This document shows positions 1 to 8,794 of a stretch of DNA of 64,000 nt, piece after piece. The stretch comes from Halothermothrix sp. (GTDB lineage: Bacteria > Bacillota > Halanaerobiia > DY22613): positions 124,001 to 188,000 of the forward strand of contig JAENYK010000012.1 of NCBI GenBank assembly GCA_016841825.1, in the 5' to 3' direction. The number at the start of each line of letters is the position of its first letter. Positions within the stretch are counted from its first letter, which is position 1. The notes under the pieces are model-generated. The model did no database searches. It had not been told where the DNA came from and worked only from the letters and a program-made list of their open reading frames with translations. The position numbers and the translations under genes were made by a program.

Positions 1-1
1 A

Positions 2-577
2 AAGCTTCTTGGGGTTAATGAACCTGATTATGGTCATCTTACTGATAAGATGCTATTGCCAGAAGGAGTAGTTTGCCTCATGAAAGAGCTAAATCAACCA
101 AAAGTTGAAGGTGAACTGGCATTTTGTCTTAAGAGACCACTCAAGGGGCCAGGAGTTACAATTGCAGATGTTTACAATGCTACTGATTGGGTTGCTCCTG
201 CTATTGAAATTGTAGACAGCCGGATAAAGGATTGGAAAATTAAATTGGTAGATACTATTGCGGACAATGGCTCCAGTGCAAAGCTTGTTCTGGGCAGTAA
301 AATGACTAAAATCGAAGAAATAGATATGAGATTGATTGGAATGAATATGGAAAAAAACGGTGAATTATTAAGCAGCGGTACTGGTGCAGAGGTTTGGGGT
401 AATCCAGCTGCTGCAGTTGTATGGCTTGCAAATAAGCTGTCTCAATTTGATATTGAAATGAAAGCAGGAAGCATAATTTTATCCGGTGCAGTTACAGCGG
501 CAGAAGCGGCTAATTCGGGAGATGTTTTTACAGTTAGTTTTCAAGGTATGGGAAGTGTAACAGTAAAATTTGAATAA
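2..577 (+). CDS. 2-keto-4-pentenoate hydratase family protein (5'-truncated by window edge)
   Basis: The frame is open from base 2 and gives about 191 residues; the usual length is near 260, so the N-terminus lies outside the window. The visible start (GVNEPDYGHLTD, then a GELAFCLKRPL strand) is typical of the fumarylacetoacetate hydrolase-fold hydratases and decarboxylases (MhpD/DmpE/DmpH), which hydrate 2-oxopent-4-enoate to 4-hydroxy-2-oxovalerate using a divalent metal. The C-terminal stretch (SGAVTAAEAANSGDVF) also fits. The next two genes carry out the following two steps, so hydratase is favoured, but a 2-oxo-hex-3-enedioate decarboxylase of the same fold cannot be excluded. The cytoplasmic role and operon membership are inferred from the 33-base gap to the next gene. 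Confidence 0.85.
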   Translation, partial: KLLGVNEPDYGHLTDKMLLPEGVVCLMKELNQPKVEGELAFCLKRPLKGPGVTIADVYNATDWVAPAIEIVDSRIKDWKIKLVDTIADNGSSAKLVLGSKMTKIEEIDMRLIGMNMEKNGELLSSGTGAEVWGNPAAAVVWLANKLSQFDIEMKAGSIILSGAVTAAEAANSGDVFTVSFQGMGSVTVKFE

Positions 578-610
578 CTTATTTATATAGTATTGAAAGG
601 AGATATTTTC

Positions 611-1492
611 ATGGAAAAAGTCAAAGTAGGGATTATCGGACCGGGTAATATTGGATCTGATCTGATGTATAAAGTTATGAGGAGTAAGAACTTAGAAATG
701 AGCATGATGGCAGGAATAGTTGAATCAGAGGGTTTAAAAAGAGCTGAAAAGCTTGGTTTTAAAACCTCCATTAGAAGTGTTGATGCAATCATCGAAGACC
801 CTGAGATAAAAATTGTTTTTGAAGCGACCAGTGCAAAGGCTCATGCAGCAAATGCACCATTATTAAAAAAAGCGGGGAAAATCGCAATTGATTTAACACC
901 TGCTGCAATAGGACCTTATGTAGTCCCTTGTGTAAATCTTAACGAAGTATCAGCTCTAGATAACTTTAATATGGTCACCTGTGGCGGACAGGCTACTATT
1001 CCTATCGCCCATGCTATTAATCGGGTGGCTGATTCAGAATATACAGAAATTGTAGCTGCGTTATCTTCAAAAAGTGCAGGACCTGGAACGAGGGCAAATA
1101 TAGATGAGTTCACAGAAACTACTTCAAAGGCCCTGGAGGTGGTAGGTGGAGCTGATAAAGCTAAGGCTATTATTATTCTTAATCCAGCTGAGCCGCCAGT
1201 TATGATGACCAATACTGTTTATTCTATAGTAAGAAATCCGGATGAAGAAAAGATCATTGAATCTATTAATTCAATTGTAAAAGAAGTGCAGGAATATGTG
1301 CCGGGATATCGTTTAAGAGTTCCTCCAATTGTTGATGGGAATAAGGTAACTGCTATTGTTGAGGTAGAAGGAGCAGGAGATTTTCTGCCAAAATATTCTG
1401 GAAATCTTGACATTATAAACTCTGCAGCAATTGCTACGGCTGAAAAGATAGCCTATAGCATGCTTAAAAGGGAGGGCAAAATAAATGACTAA
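611..1492 (+). CDS. mhpF: acetaldehyde dehydrogenase (acylating)
   Basis: A 293-residue protein that converts acetaldehyde, CoA and NAD+ to acetyl-CoA. It opens with a Rossmann dinucleotide motif ([15 protein letters not shown]), and the conserved catalytic Cys lies in the [11 protein letters not shown] motif near residue 127. Length is close to the family's 300-315. The ATG at 611 follows AAAGGAG by 8 bases; an upstream in-frame ATG at 593 lacks a ribosome site. The stop overlaps the aldolase start by 8 bases, which fits the known tight complex in which acetaldehyde is channelled from aldolase to dehydrogenase. Close relatives occur in aerobic meta-cleavage pathways; here the context is anaerobic. 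Confidence 0.92.
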   Translation: MEKVKVGIIGPGNIGSDLMYKVMRSKNLEMSMMAGIVESEGLKRAEKLGFKTSIRSVDAIIEDPEIKIVFEATSAKAHAANAPLLKKAGKIAIDLTPAAIGPYVVPCVNLNEVSALDNFNMVTCGGQATIPIAHAINRVADSEYTEIVAALSSKSAGPGTRANIDEFTETTSKALEVVGGADKAKAIIILNPAEPPVMMTNTVYSIVRNPDEEKIIESINSIVKEVQEYVPGYRLRVPPIVDGNKVTAIVEVEGAGDFLPKYSGNLDIINSAAIATAEKIAYSMLKREGKIND

Positions 1493-2492
1493 ACAAAAAA
1501 TTAACATAGTTGATACCACACTTCGAGATGGCAGTCATGCTGTTAGTCACTCATTTACCGTAGAACAAGTGGAAGCCATTGCTGGGGGCCTTGATAAGGT
1601 AGGTACAAGCATCATAGAAATAAGCCATGGCGATGGGATAGCAGGGGCATCTATCAACTATGGTTTTTGCCAGACCAATGAGATGGAGTTAATTAGAGCT
1701 GCCAGAAAAGTAATTAAAAATTCAAAGTTGGGTGTACTTCTTATCCCGGGAATTGGAACCATAGAAGATTTGAAGGAAGCAAGGGAAGATGGAGCAGAGG
1801 TAGTTAGAGTTGCAACCCATGTTACAGAAGCTGATACTGGTATTCAGCACATCCAGGCTGCTAAAGATATGGGGATGATGGCAGTTGGATTTTTAATGAT
1901 GTCTCATATGGCTTCTCCAGAAAAAATTTTAGAACAGGCGAAGATTTTTGTTGATGCTGGAGCTGATTATATAAATATTGCAGATTCAGCCGGGTATATG
2001 CTGCCTGATGATGTCAGGGCAAGGATTAGTTTGGTCAAAAATTCTATTGATATTCCGGTAGGATATCATTCTCATAATAATTTGGGAGTCTCTATTTATA
2101 ACTCCATAGCAGCAGTGGAAGAAGGAGCGACATATATTGATGTTACCTGTAGAGGGCTGGGAGCTGGAGCAGGTAACACACAAAATGAAGTTCTATGCGC
2201 AGTGCTTGATCGGATGGGCTATGATACAGGGGTAGACTTATATGGAATAATGGATCTGGCTGAAGAGGTAGTGGAACCTATCATGCAGAGACCGCAGATT
2301 ATTAAGACTGCACCATTGGTGATTGGCTATGCAGGAGTTTATTCCAGCTTTTTGCTTCATACCTATAAAGCAGCAGAAAAATACAATTTAAATCCCAGAG
2401 ATATTCTTATAGAGCTTGGAAAACGAAAAATGGTTGGAGGACAAGAGGATATGATTGTAGATGTTGCTTATGAATTATCTCAACAAAAATAA
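1485..2492 (+). CDS. mhpE: 4-hydroxy-2-oxovalerate aldolase
   Basis: A 335-residue HMGL-like TIM-barrel aldolase that cleaves 4-hydroxy-2-oxovalerate to pyruvate and acetaldehyde. The N-terminal [13 protein letters not shown] motif supplies the catalytic Arg and a metal-binding Asp, and YHSHNNLG supplies the two metal-binding His. The C-terminal part ([20 protein letters not shown]) is the DmpG communication domain that pairs with the acylating dehydrogenase. The start overlaps the end of mhpF by 8 bases, preceded by a GGAGG-like site inside mhpF. Translational coupling of the two partners is inferred from this overlap. Confidence 0.94.
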   Translation: MTKQKINIVDTTLRDGSHAVSHSFTVEQVEAIAGGLDKVGTSIIEISHGDGIAGASINYGFCQTNEMELIRAARKVIKNSKLGVLLIPGIGTIEDLKEAREDGAEVVRVATHVTEADTGIQHIQAAKDMGMMAVGFLMMSHMASPEKILEQAKIFVDAGADYINIADSAGYMLPDDVRARISLVKNSIDIPVGYHSHNNLGVSIYNSIAAVEEGATYIDVTCRGLGAGAGNTQNEVLCAVLDRMGYDTGVDLYGIMDLAEEVVEPIMQRPQIIKTAPLVIGYAGVYSSFLLHTYKAAEKYNLNPRDILIELGKRKMVGGQEDMIVDVAYELSQQK

Positions 2493-2574
2493 ATGAGTTT
2501 ATTATAGTGTTGTTCCATTTTAATTGATGGAGCAATACTATAAGATTTTTAATAAAAAGGAGGGTTTATGGCTT

Positions 2575-3207
2575 ATGAAGCAAGTCACACTATTAGCAAA
2601 GGTAGACCAAGACAAGTGTATAGGGTGTAAAATTTGTACAAAGGTTTGTCCTGTACTATCAATTTCTGTAGTTAATAGAAAAGCCGTGGTAAATGAGGAT
2701 GACTGCCGAGCTTGCGGTAATTGTGAACAGCGATGTCCTTCTCATGCTATAGAAATGGTACCCAGGGAAAAACCATTAAAGGTTTATGTGGATGTTACAA
2801 AGTTTGACCAGGGCAAAATAAGCGAGATTTGCGAGAAAGCCCATTTCAATCCAGAGCAGGTACTTTGTTATTGTACAGGAGTGAGGGCGGATGAAGTTGC
2901 AGCTGCAATCTTAGATGGGGCAAAAACTCCGGAAGCAGTATCTTTGATGACTGGAATTAGGACAGGTTGTACCATTGAATGTGTGCAGCCAGTTTTAAGA
3001 ATGCTGGAAGCTGCCGGATGTGAGCTAAAACCAAATGAGGGTGGCTGGCAGTGGTATGGTACCACTGCGACCGCATGGACAGTTCCGAAAGAAGTGAAAG
3101 AAAAGTACAGTACTAGGGGATTTTATTTTGAAGAGGATAGAGAACTCTTAGATGATATAGCAAAGCTTAATGTAGAAGAGAAAGGAGGGAAAAATCGTGA
3201 TGCATAA
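2575..3207 (+). CDS. ferredoxin-type protein with 2[4Fe-4S] and BFD-like [2Fe-2S] domains
   Basis: About 210 residues. The N-terminal half has two CxxCxxCxxxCP clusters (CIGCKICTKVCP and CRACGNCEQRCP), a bacterial 2[4Fe-4S] ferredoxin. The second half has a CxC motif (VLCYCTGVRADEV) followed about 40 residues later by CTIEC, the pattern of BFD-like [2Fe-2S] domains. The ATG at 2575 sits 10 bases after AAGGAGGG; an earlier in-frame ATG at 2524 lacks a ribosome site. The last bases overlap the next gene. It may carry electrons for the neighbouring enzymes, but no redox partner can be named from the sequence. Confidence 0.75.
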   Translation: MKQVTLLAKVDQDKCIGCKICTKVCPVLSISVVNRKAVVNEDDCRACGNCEQRCPSHAIEMVPREKPLKVYVDVTKFDQGKISEICEKAHFNPEQVLCYCTGVRADEVAAAILDGAKTPEAVSLMTGIRTGCTIECVQPVLRMLEAAGCELKPNEGGWQWYGTTATAWTVPKEVKEKYSTRGFYFEEDRELLDDIAKLNVEEKGGKNRDA

Positions 3208-4648
3208 ACCAATTACTCCAATATCAGCAAAACCATCACAATATGGTATCAATCCTGCGTTAGTAAAAAAACGGGCTTCAGAGCTGCCTAAGATGTGTTC
3301 TTTAAATCTACAGGATTTATTTCCGGATCTTCCAGAGGTTATTTTTCCTGCAGGACCAAATGCAATAGACGATGTTCGTAAAGCAGCCATTGAATCTCTA
3401 AAAAAAGTTGACATGAGTATGATAAAGTCAGAAGACTCTGTAAACGTTCTTGCATCCCATCATGGATTTACTCTTTTTGGTGGAGAACCCTATGCTGAAT
3501 TGTTGAAGGCGATTAAGGATGTTGTAGAGGAAAAAACAGGCTGTAAGGAAGTTCGGCTGCGTGCCGGTGTAGGTATGAGATTTCGGGAAACTGAAGAATA
3601 TATAAAAAGCTATGGATTAGATACCTATTATCATGGAAAAGCCATAGGATTAGCACCAGTTGATGAAGGTATTCCAATAGAAACTGAAATAGGAACATTA
3701 TATGGATTAAAAAAGATTTATGATGCAGATTGGATTATCCACGCTCATCACACAGATGTCAGAGAGGTTCATTTTCATAGACAGGTTGATAAAGCGGTAA
3801 AACCTTTTGGCATGTCTTATGCGCGAATTGAAACAAGGAGCACCTATCATCAAAATTTAGGACCCCGGGCGGCCAACTTTACTGCAAGAGCTCTTTTTGA
3901 ATCGGACTTCGTTCAAAGCAAGTTTGCATTTGCATCTTTCCTGGATGTAGGTCCCCATGGAATTGTTGGAGTAGATTCTGACAACGACTTATATGCATTA
4001 AATGATCGAGCTACTTTTATTGGCTGTCAACGTTATGGAAAGGTTATGACCTTATTTGGAGAAATAGATGAATGTATTGCAGTGCTTGATTTTCCATGTC
4101 CGGTACCCTATGTATTTTCGGCAGGAGTAATCTATGCTAACTTCACAGGAGCAAACGTAGACCTATATGATTTGAAGACACCACTGCCCTCTTATACGTG
4201 GTATACAGAAGCATTTTATGGAAAGAATGACAAACCATTGTTAGGAGATATTCCTCCAATCAATCCTGCAATCAAAATGTGTGTCCATAATTATGCATGG
4301 ACTGGATATCCATCTGCATTCTTCTCAAAGCATATACCTACTATAGTCGTAGGTCAAGAACAGGCCAACCTCTTTGACAGAGACTCTATGAATCTGGAAT
4401 ATATGGATTATGCTGTAAGCATTAAGTCATTAGAGGCAGCCATGGAATTTGCATATCAAACTACAGGTATAGATAAGGTTATTATTTTTGATGGTGCTAT
4501 GGGAGGAATGAATGTAAGTGAAACCATGGCAGAACTGTTACTGGAAAAAGCTCCATTAGTCAGTGAGAAGGTTGATCAAGAGCTGCTGCCCAAATGGCTT
4601 AAGCAAAGAGGAGTAGATGTTTCTATCCTTGATAAGTTAAAGAAATAA
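3200..4648 (+). CDS. putative LarA-like (DUF2088) protein of unknown substrate
   Basis: A 482-residue protein with no signal peptide. I do not recognise a characterised enzyme. The order of segments resembles the LarA N-domain: a beta strand ending in ASHHGFTLFGGEP (about 85-97), a strand plus RAGVGMR (about 120-127), then a His-rich stretch HAHHTDVREVHFHRQVDK at about 181-198. In LarA several His and one Lys hold the nickel-pincer cofactor, so this region could do so, but the GFSGG signature of lactate racemases is absent. Cofactor biosynthesis genes larE-larB-larC lie 27 kb away. GTG at 3197 and ATG at 3200 both follow AAAGGAGGG. It sits between the ferredoxin gene and ubiD, so a racemase or epimerase acting on the same acid is the working idea. 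Confidence 0.45.
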   Translation: MHKPITPISAKPSQYGINPALVKKRASELPKMCSLNLQDLFPDLPEVIFPAGPNAIDDVRKAAIESLKKVDMSMIKSEDSVNVLASHHGFTLFGGEPYAELLKAIKDVVEEKTGCKEVRLRAGVGMRFRETEEYIKSYGLDTYYHGKAIGLAPVDEGIPIETEIGTLYGLKKIYDADWIIHAHHTDVREVHFHRQVDKAVKPFGMSYARIETRSTYHQNLGPRAANFTARALFESDFVQSKFAFASFLDVGPHGIVGVDSDNDLYALNDRATFIGCQRYGKVMTLFGEIDECIAVLDFPCPVPYVFSAGVIYANFTGANVDLYDLKTPLPSYTWYTEAFYGKNDKPLLGDIPPINPAIKMCVHNYAWTGYPSAFFSKHIPTIVVGQEQANLFDRDSMNLEYMDYAVSIKSLEAAMEFAYQTTGIDKVIIFDGAMGGMNVSETMAELLLEKAPLVSEKVDQELLPKWLKQRGVDVSILDKLKK

Positions 4649-4668
4649 ATCTAAAAGGAGGATGAACA

Positions 4669-6015
4669 ATGAGTTACAAGTCAATGCGTGAATGGATGGG
4701 TATTTTAGAAGAACAAGGCAGACTTAAACACGTAAAAAGGGAAGTATCTACAGAGTATGAAATCGCCGCAGTAGGGAAAAAAGCCTGCGGTAAGTATGCA
4801 GTTGTCTTTGATAATCCAAAGGGGAGTAATATGCCTGTTGTTACTGGATTAACTGGATCAAGGGAGTTCTTTTCAAAAGCGTTAAATGTTCCAATATCTG
4901 AGCTTGCGCCACATTTTGAGAGAGCGCAAGCAAATCCAATGGAATGCAGGATAATAGAAAAAAGTCTTGCCCCTGTAAAAGAAGTTATCACAGAGGATGT
5001 TGACTTAACAAAGCTTCCTATTCCTGTACATCATGAAAAGGATAGTGGATCATATATAACTGCAGGGGTTCTTGTGGCCAAAAACCCTGAGACAGGAGAA
5101 AAAAATGTTTCGATCCACAGACTTCAAGTTACTGATAAAAATCATTTGGGGATATTAATATTGCCTAGACATCTTATGCATTTTCATCGAATAGCTGAAA
5201 AGAAGAATCAACCATTGGAAATTGCAATTGTCATCGGGTGTGATCCAATAACTATGTTATCATCCCAGGCATTAACACCAATAGGACAGGATGAGTTTTG
5301 TATAGCCAGTGCCCTCTATGGAGAGCCGATGGAGCTTGTCAAATGTGAAACTGTAGACATTGAAGTTCCGGCCCATGCAGAGATCGTTCTTGAAGGAAAA
5401 ATTCTTCCTAATGTGAGAAAACCAGAGGGTCCTTTCGGTGAATATCCTAAATATTATGGGCCTCGAAAGGATAGAGAATATATAGAGCTCACCTGTATGA
5501 CAACAAGAAAAGACCCAATATTCCAAACTATAGTACCTGCTACAAATGAGCACCTTTTATTAGGAGGAATTCCAAGAGAAGGAGGAATTCTACAATTGGT
5601 TAAGAACGCGGTGCCTACCACGAGTGCTGTACATCTTACACCGGGAGGTACAGGGAGATATCATTTAGTAATACAGATGGACAAGAGAAATGAAGGTGAA
5701 GCAAAAAATGCTATCTTTGCTGCATTTGGAAGTAGTCAAGAGATCAAGCATGTAGTCGTAGTAGATAAGGACGTAGATATCTTTAATCCAATTGAAGTGA
5801 ATTGGGCAATTGCAACCCGTTGTCAAGCAGATAGGGATGTTTTCATTGTCTCTGGAGCCTGTGGAAATAAGTTAGACCCATCTACAAATGATGGACTCTC
5901 AGCAAAAATGGGTATTGATGCTACAGTTCCGATGGAATATAAGGGCACTGATAAGTTTCGCCGTATCCAAATCCCCGGAGAAGAGGAAATTGACTTAGAC
6001 AGTTATCTAGGATAA
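4669..6015 (+). CDS. ubiD: UbiD-family prenylated-FMN decarboxylase
   Basis: A 448-residue UbiD-fold enzyme; such enzymes reversibly decarboxylate alpha,beta-unsaturated or aromatic acids using prenylated FMN. Recognisable parts are the SIHRLQV strand with the conserved Arg, the glutamate-containing PEGPFGEYPKYYG loop, and the C-terminal GCGNK-like segment (SGACGNKLDPSTNDG). AAAAGGAGG precedes the ATG by 7 bases. The substrate cannot be read from sequence. Its place with a hydratase and aldolase of the 2-oxopentenoate route suggests it feeds that route by decarboxylating an unsaturated acid. The cofactor would come from the ubiX gene at 7565. Confidence 0.92.
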   Translation: MSYKSMREWMGILEEQGRLKHVKREVSTEYEIAAVGKKACGKYAVVFDNPKGSNMPVVTGLTGSREFFSKALNVPISELAPHFERAQANPMECRIIEKSLAPVKEVITEDVDLTKLPIPVHHEKDSGSYITAGVLVAKNPETGEKNVSIHRLQVTDKNHLGILILPRHLMHFHRIAEKKNQPLEIAIVIGCDPITMLSSQALTPIGQDEFCIASALYGEPMELVKCETVDIEVPAHAEIVLEGKILPNVRKPEGPFGEYPKYYGPRKDREYIELTCMTTRKDPIFQTIVPATNEHLLLGGIPREGGILQLVKNAVPTTSAVHLTPGGTGRYHLVIQMDKRNEGEAKNAIFAAFGSSQEIKHVVVVDKDVDIFNPIEVNWAIATRCQADRDVFIVSGACGNKLDPSTNDGLSAKMGIDATVPMEYKGTDKFRRIQIPGEEEIDLDSYLG

Positions 6016-6067
6016 GGATTTTTCATTACGGAAAATTTTGCTTATAAAACAAAATGGAGGTAAGAAA

Positions 6068-7318
6068 ATGAATATAGCCCTTGTGTCTTTACTAGCTGTG
6101 ATTTTTGTGTTTGTTGTTGGAGCATTCAAAAAGAATCCTCTGCATCTGGGTCTTTTGGCATTGTTGATTACCTATATTATTGGACGAATTGGTGGCTTTA
6201 GTGATGTGGAAATTATGAAATTTTTCCCGACTACTTTATTTGTCCGTGTATTTGGTATCATGCTATTTTTCGGAATTGCCCAGGCTAACGGATCTTTGGA
6301 ATTATTGGCCAAAAAGATGCTCAAAAGAACTACCAGGAACGTTAAGCTCTTACCATATTTTATATTCTTTACAGGTGTTATCTTAGGGTCTATTGGTATC
6401 AATAGTCTTGCAGGTATGGCAATCCTGAGTGGTATAGGTATTTCGTTAGCATTAGCCTCCGGCGGAAATCCGCTATTGTTTGGTATTGCTGGTGGTTATG
6501 GTGTCGCTACTGGCTGCTATAGCCCAATCAATGAGTTCACTGCTAATATCACATCTGCAACTGAAGGAGCTGGACTGGATGTAAATCTTATGTCAATTTT
6601 TATATTCTCACTCATTGCATATACTGTCAGTTTCACAGTTATGTATTTGATAATGGGAGGACATAAAGCAAAAGGAGAGCTTACAGATGAAGTTCTTAGT
6701 AATTTACCTAAATTTACCCAAAAACAGATCTATACAATGGTGGGTATAGTTGCCGTTTTAGCATTAGTTATTATTTTAGGTATTGATGTAGGATGGGCAG
6801 GAGTAATTGTTGCCATTGTCTGTATCTTGTTAGGCTGTAGTAAATCTACTGATGCTATCAAGAATGTATCCTTAGCATCTCTAATTCTGATAACTGGTGT
6901 TGGGACTCTTATCAGTTTGGTTTCTAAGTTAGGTGGATTTGAAGTTATGAGTAACCTATTGTCTACAGTTATGAGTACTAATACTGTAGCACCTATTATG
7001 AGTTTAACATCCAGTGCAATGTCACTATTTACTCTTGCAAGACTTTGTGTTATTACTCTAGTTCCTGCTATCCCCGGTATTATTAATGCAATTCCTGACG
7101 CATCAATTAATCTAGCGGTAATTGCCACCGCTGCAGGTGCTTTTGCTTCAAGCATTGGGCCACTGTCCTCTAATGGAGCATTAATCATGCAAAACCTTTC
7201 ACAGCAAATGGGAGAGGAAGAGGCTTCAAAATATTTTACTAAGCAGATGGTGTTGGGTGTTATCGGTGCATTTGTGATAGCATTGACATTCTTTGTTCTT
7301 TCAGTGTTAGGAATATAG
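6068..7318 (+). CDS. MatC-like dicarboxylate/anion carrier
   Basis: A 416-residue integral membrane protein with about 11-12 hydrophobic segments. The opening (NPLHLGLLALLITYIIG) and the loop with NGSLELLAKKMLK match the N-terminal domain of MatC-type dicarboxylate carriers in the ion-transporter superfamily. The second half has a repeated hairpin region around TGCYSPINEF and GPLSSNGALIMQ. The ATG at 6068 follows TGGAGGT; an in-frame ATG 30 bases earlier has no ribosome site. As last gene of the operon it probably imports the organic acid degraded by the upstream enzymes. The substrate is inference only. Confidence 0.7.
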   Translation: MNIALVSLLAVIFVFVVGAFKKNPLHLGLLALLITYIIGRIGGFSDVEIMKFFPTTLFVRVFGIMLFFGIAQANGSLELLAKKMLKRTTRNVKLLPYFIFFTGVILGSIGINSLAGMAILSGIGISLALASGGNPLLFGIAGGYGVATGCYSPINEFTANITSATEGAGLDVNLMSIFIFSLIAYTVSFTVMYLIMGGHKAKGELTDEVLSNLPKFTQKQIYTMVGIVAVLALVIILGIDVGWAGVIVAIVCILLGCSKSTDAIKNVSLASLILITGVGTLISLVSKLGGFEVMSNLLSTVMSTNTVAPIMSLTSSAMSLFTLARLCVITLVPAIPGIINAIPDASINLAVIATAAGAFASSIGPLSSNGALIMQNLSQQMGEEEASKYFTKQMVLGVIGAFVIALTFFVLSVLGI

Positions 7319-7425
7319 TAAAAATTAAAATTAACAAATGCACAATATTTTGCTGCATGAGATGAAGATTAGATCAGGTTGTCTATTAATCTTTGTTTAA
7401 GAATATCAACAATTTATATAAAATT

Positions 7426-7474
7426 AAAGCAGAGTGTATTTGAATATAAAGAAAATTCAAATACATTCTGCTTT
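7426..7474 (+). terminator. long stem-loop terminator after the catabolic operon
   Basis: AAAGCAGAGTGTATTTGAAT pairs with the segment at 7455-7474 with one G-T pair across a 9-base loop, about 20 bp. It lies about 110 bases after the carrier stop and before ubiX, so it likely separates the two transcripts. Confidence 0.75.
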
Positions 7475-7564
7475 ATTAAAATTATTAAAAAAATATTTAG
7501 TTTATAGAAATTATATTACCATTTATGTATCAAAATTATTTATAATTATATAAAGAGGTGTGAT

Positions 7565-8131
7565 ATGGATATTGTGATTGGGATTACTGGAGCAACAGGT
7601 ACTATTTATGCTGTTAAATTATTAGAAGCATTAAATGATATGAGTAATGTAAATACTCATCTTATTATGAGCACCTGGGCGATAAAAAATTTAGAAATTG
7701 AAACTGACTATTGTTTAAACGATGTAGAAAATTTGGCAACGGTTGTGTATGATCATCAAGATCTAAGTGCATGCACCTCGAGTGGATCATTTAGGACAGA
7801 TGGAATGGTCATACTGCCCTGTAGTATGAAAACCTTAAGCTCTATAGCAAATGGTTATGATGATAATTTAATCTCTCGCACTGCTGGTGTAATGATAAAA
7901 GAGGGAAGAAAATTGATTTTGTGTCCCAGAGAGACACCCTTGAGTTCGATTCATTTAGAAAACATGCTAAAATTGTCTAATATTGGGGTAAAAATTATTC
8001 CACCGATGCCTGCATTTTATAATAGACCTGAAAGCATAGCAGACATTATAAATCATATGGTCATGAAAGTTCTCGACCAGTTTAGTATACAGCATAAAGA
8101 AGGGAAAAGATGGAATGGCAGTTCTATCTAA
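7565..8131 (+). CDS. ubiX: UbiX-like flavin prenyltransferase
   Basis: A 188-residue flavoprotein-fold enzyme that joins a dimethylallyl group to FMN to make the prenylated-FMN cofactor of UbiD. The N-terminal GITGATGTIYAVKLLEAL is the family's FMN-phosphate loop, LPCSMKTLSSIANGYDDNLI is the conserved Ser-containing segment, and LILCPRETPLSSIHLENM is the prenyl-substrate loop with its Arg. The ATG follows AGAGGTG. It stands alone behind a terminator, 1.5 kb from ubiD, so it could serve other UbiD proteins too. Confidence 0.93.
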   Translation: MDIVIGITGATGTIYAVKLLEALNDMSNVNTHLIMSTWAIKNLEIETDYCLNDVENLATVVYDHQDLSACTSSGSFRTDGMVILPCSMKTLSSIANGYDDNLISRTAGVMIKEGRKLILCPRETPLSSIHLENMLKLSNIGVKIIPPMPAFYNRPESIADIINHMVMKVLDQFSIQHKEGKRWNGSSI

Positions 8132-8149
8132 GATGAAATAAAAATTTAA

Positions 8150-8292
8150 TGTATCTAACTAAATCAGATCAATTATAGAAAAGTGAACTATATCCGGAGT
8201 ATTGATCGTTACTGCCATCTGTCTATATTCATTGGTATTCTTTCGATAAGCACTGCGAACTGGCGTTATAATTTAAAATCCTAATGGACTCT
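8150..8292 (-). pseudogene. remnant of a second copy of the secreted protein gene at 13711-14247
   Basis: This stretch aligns by eye at roughly 75-80% with 13945-14095. Shared blocks include GAAAAGTGAACTAT at 8177, GCCATCTGT at 8214 and TCGATAAG at 8243. It carries no usable frame. It is the first of three collinear fragments of the 14-19.7 kb locus preserved here in the same order, so it is debris of a duplicated locus. Confidence 0.7.
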
Positions 8293-8296
8293 TCAT

Positions 8297-8357
8297 AATA
8301 ATCAGGTGGAGTAGAATCTCCATCTGATTCCCCCATGTTCCTACTTTTTGAACATCG
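8297..8357 (+). repeat. structured repeat, form B, copy 3 (partial)
   Basis: Two adjacent hairpins. TCAGGTGGA pairs with TCTCCATCTGA, and ATGTTC pairs with GAACAT around a 9-base loop. Layout and loop positions match the copies at 19420 and 29190 although the stem sequences differ, with pairing kept. It sits at the junction between two pseudogene fragments. Confidence 0.5.
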
Positions 8358-8367
8358 CAATATATCT

Positions 8368-8600
8368 TTTTATCTATGATTATTAAAAGCCTCCTACCGT
8401 TTGATCTGGAATTCTTGGTTTTCCAATCTATAAGGATATCTCACTTAATGCTTCCCTGAGATCTGTTTCGAATAATATCATAGTCACCAGTGGCTCCATG
8501 TGACAAATTCTCAGAATATCCTATTCCTACTGAGACAACAATCCCACAGAACAGAAAAACTACTATCAAACTTTTTCACCAATTTTTCTCCCTCCTATTA
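8368..8600 (-). pseudogene. remnant of a second copy of the secretin N-terminus
   Basis: It aligns closely with 18930-19160, the first 70 or so codons and ribosome site of the secretin gene. Shared blocks include CCTCCTACCG, TTTGATCTGGAAT, GCTTCCCTGAGATCTGTT and TTTCTCCCTCC. Only the 5' part of the gene is present and the frame is damaged. The loss of everything between the 13.9 kb-like fragment and this one implies an internal deletion of about 4.8 kb in the ancestral copy. Confidence 0.8.
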
Positions 8601-8689
8601 TTGAAGTAGATGAAACCTCAGAATTTATAATAAATTAATCATATTTACTCAGAAGTTATTTTCTAGTCTCATGGCTAGAGTATATGTAC

Positions 8690-8794
8690 TAATTATGGGA
8701 AAAATTTTCTTTTGCAAAAAGGATAATATTAGATGGGTGGCAAAGTAAATTAAAAAGGAGTTTTTGCGTCTGCCATAGATTAGGAGGATTGAAT
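8690..8794 (+). other. duplicated aroE 5' leader fused to the response-regulator gene
   Basis: Bases 8716-8797 match 19592-19685, the untranslated leader of aroE, at about 85-90%. The match includes GGATGGGTGGCAAAGTAAAT-like sequence and an identical TTAGGAGGATTGAATATG, and it ends at the start codon. The response regulator therefore uses the ribosome site that aroE uses. Confidence 0.75.
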
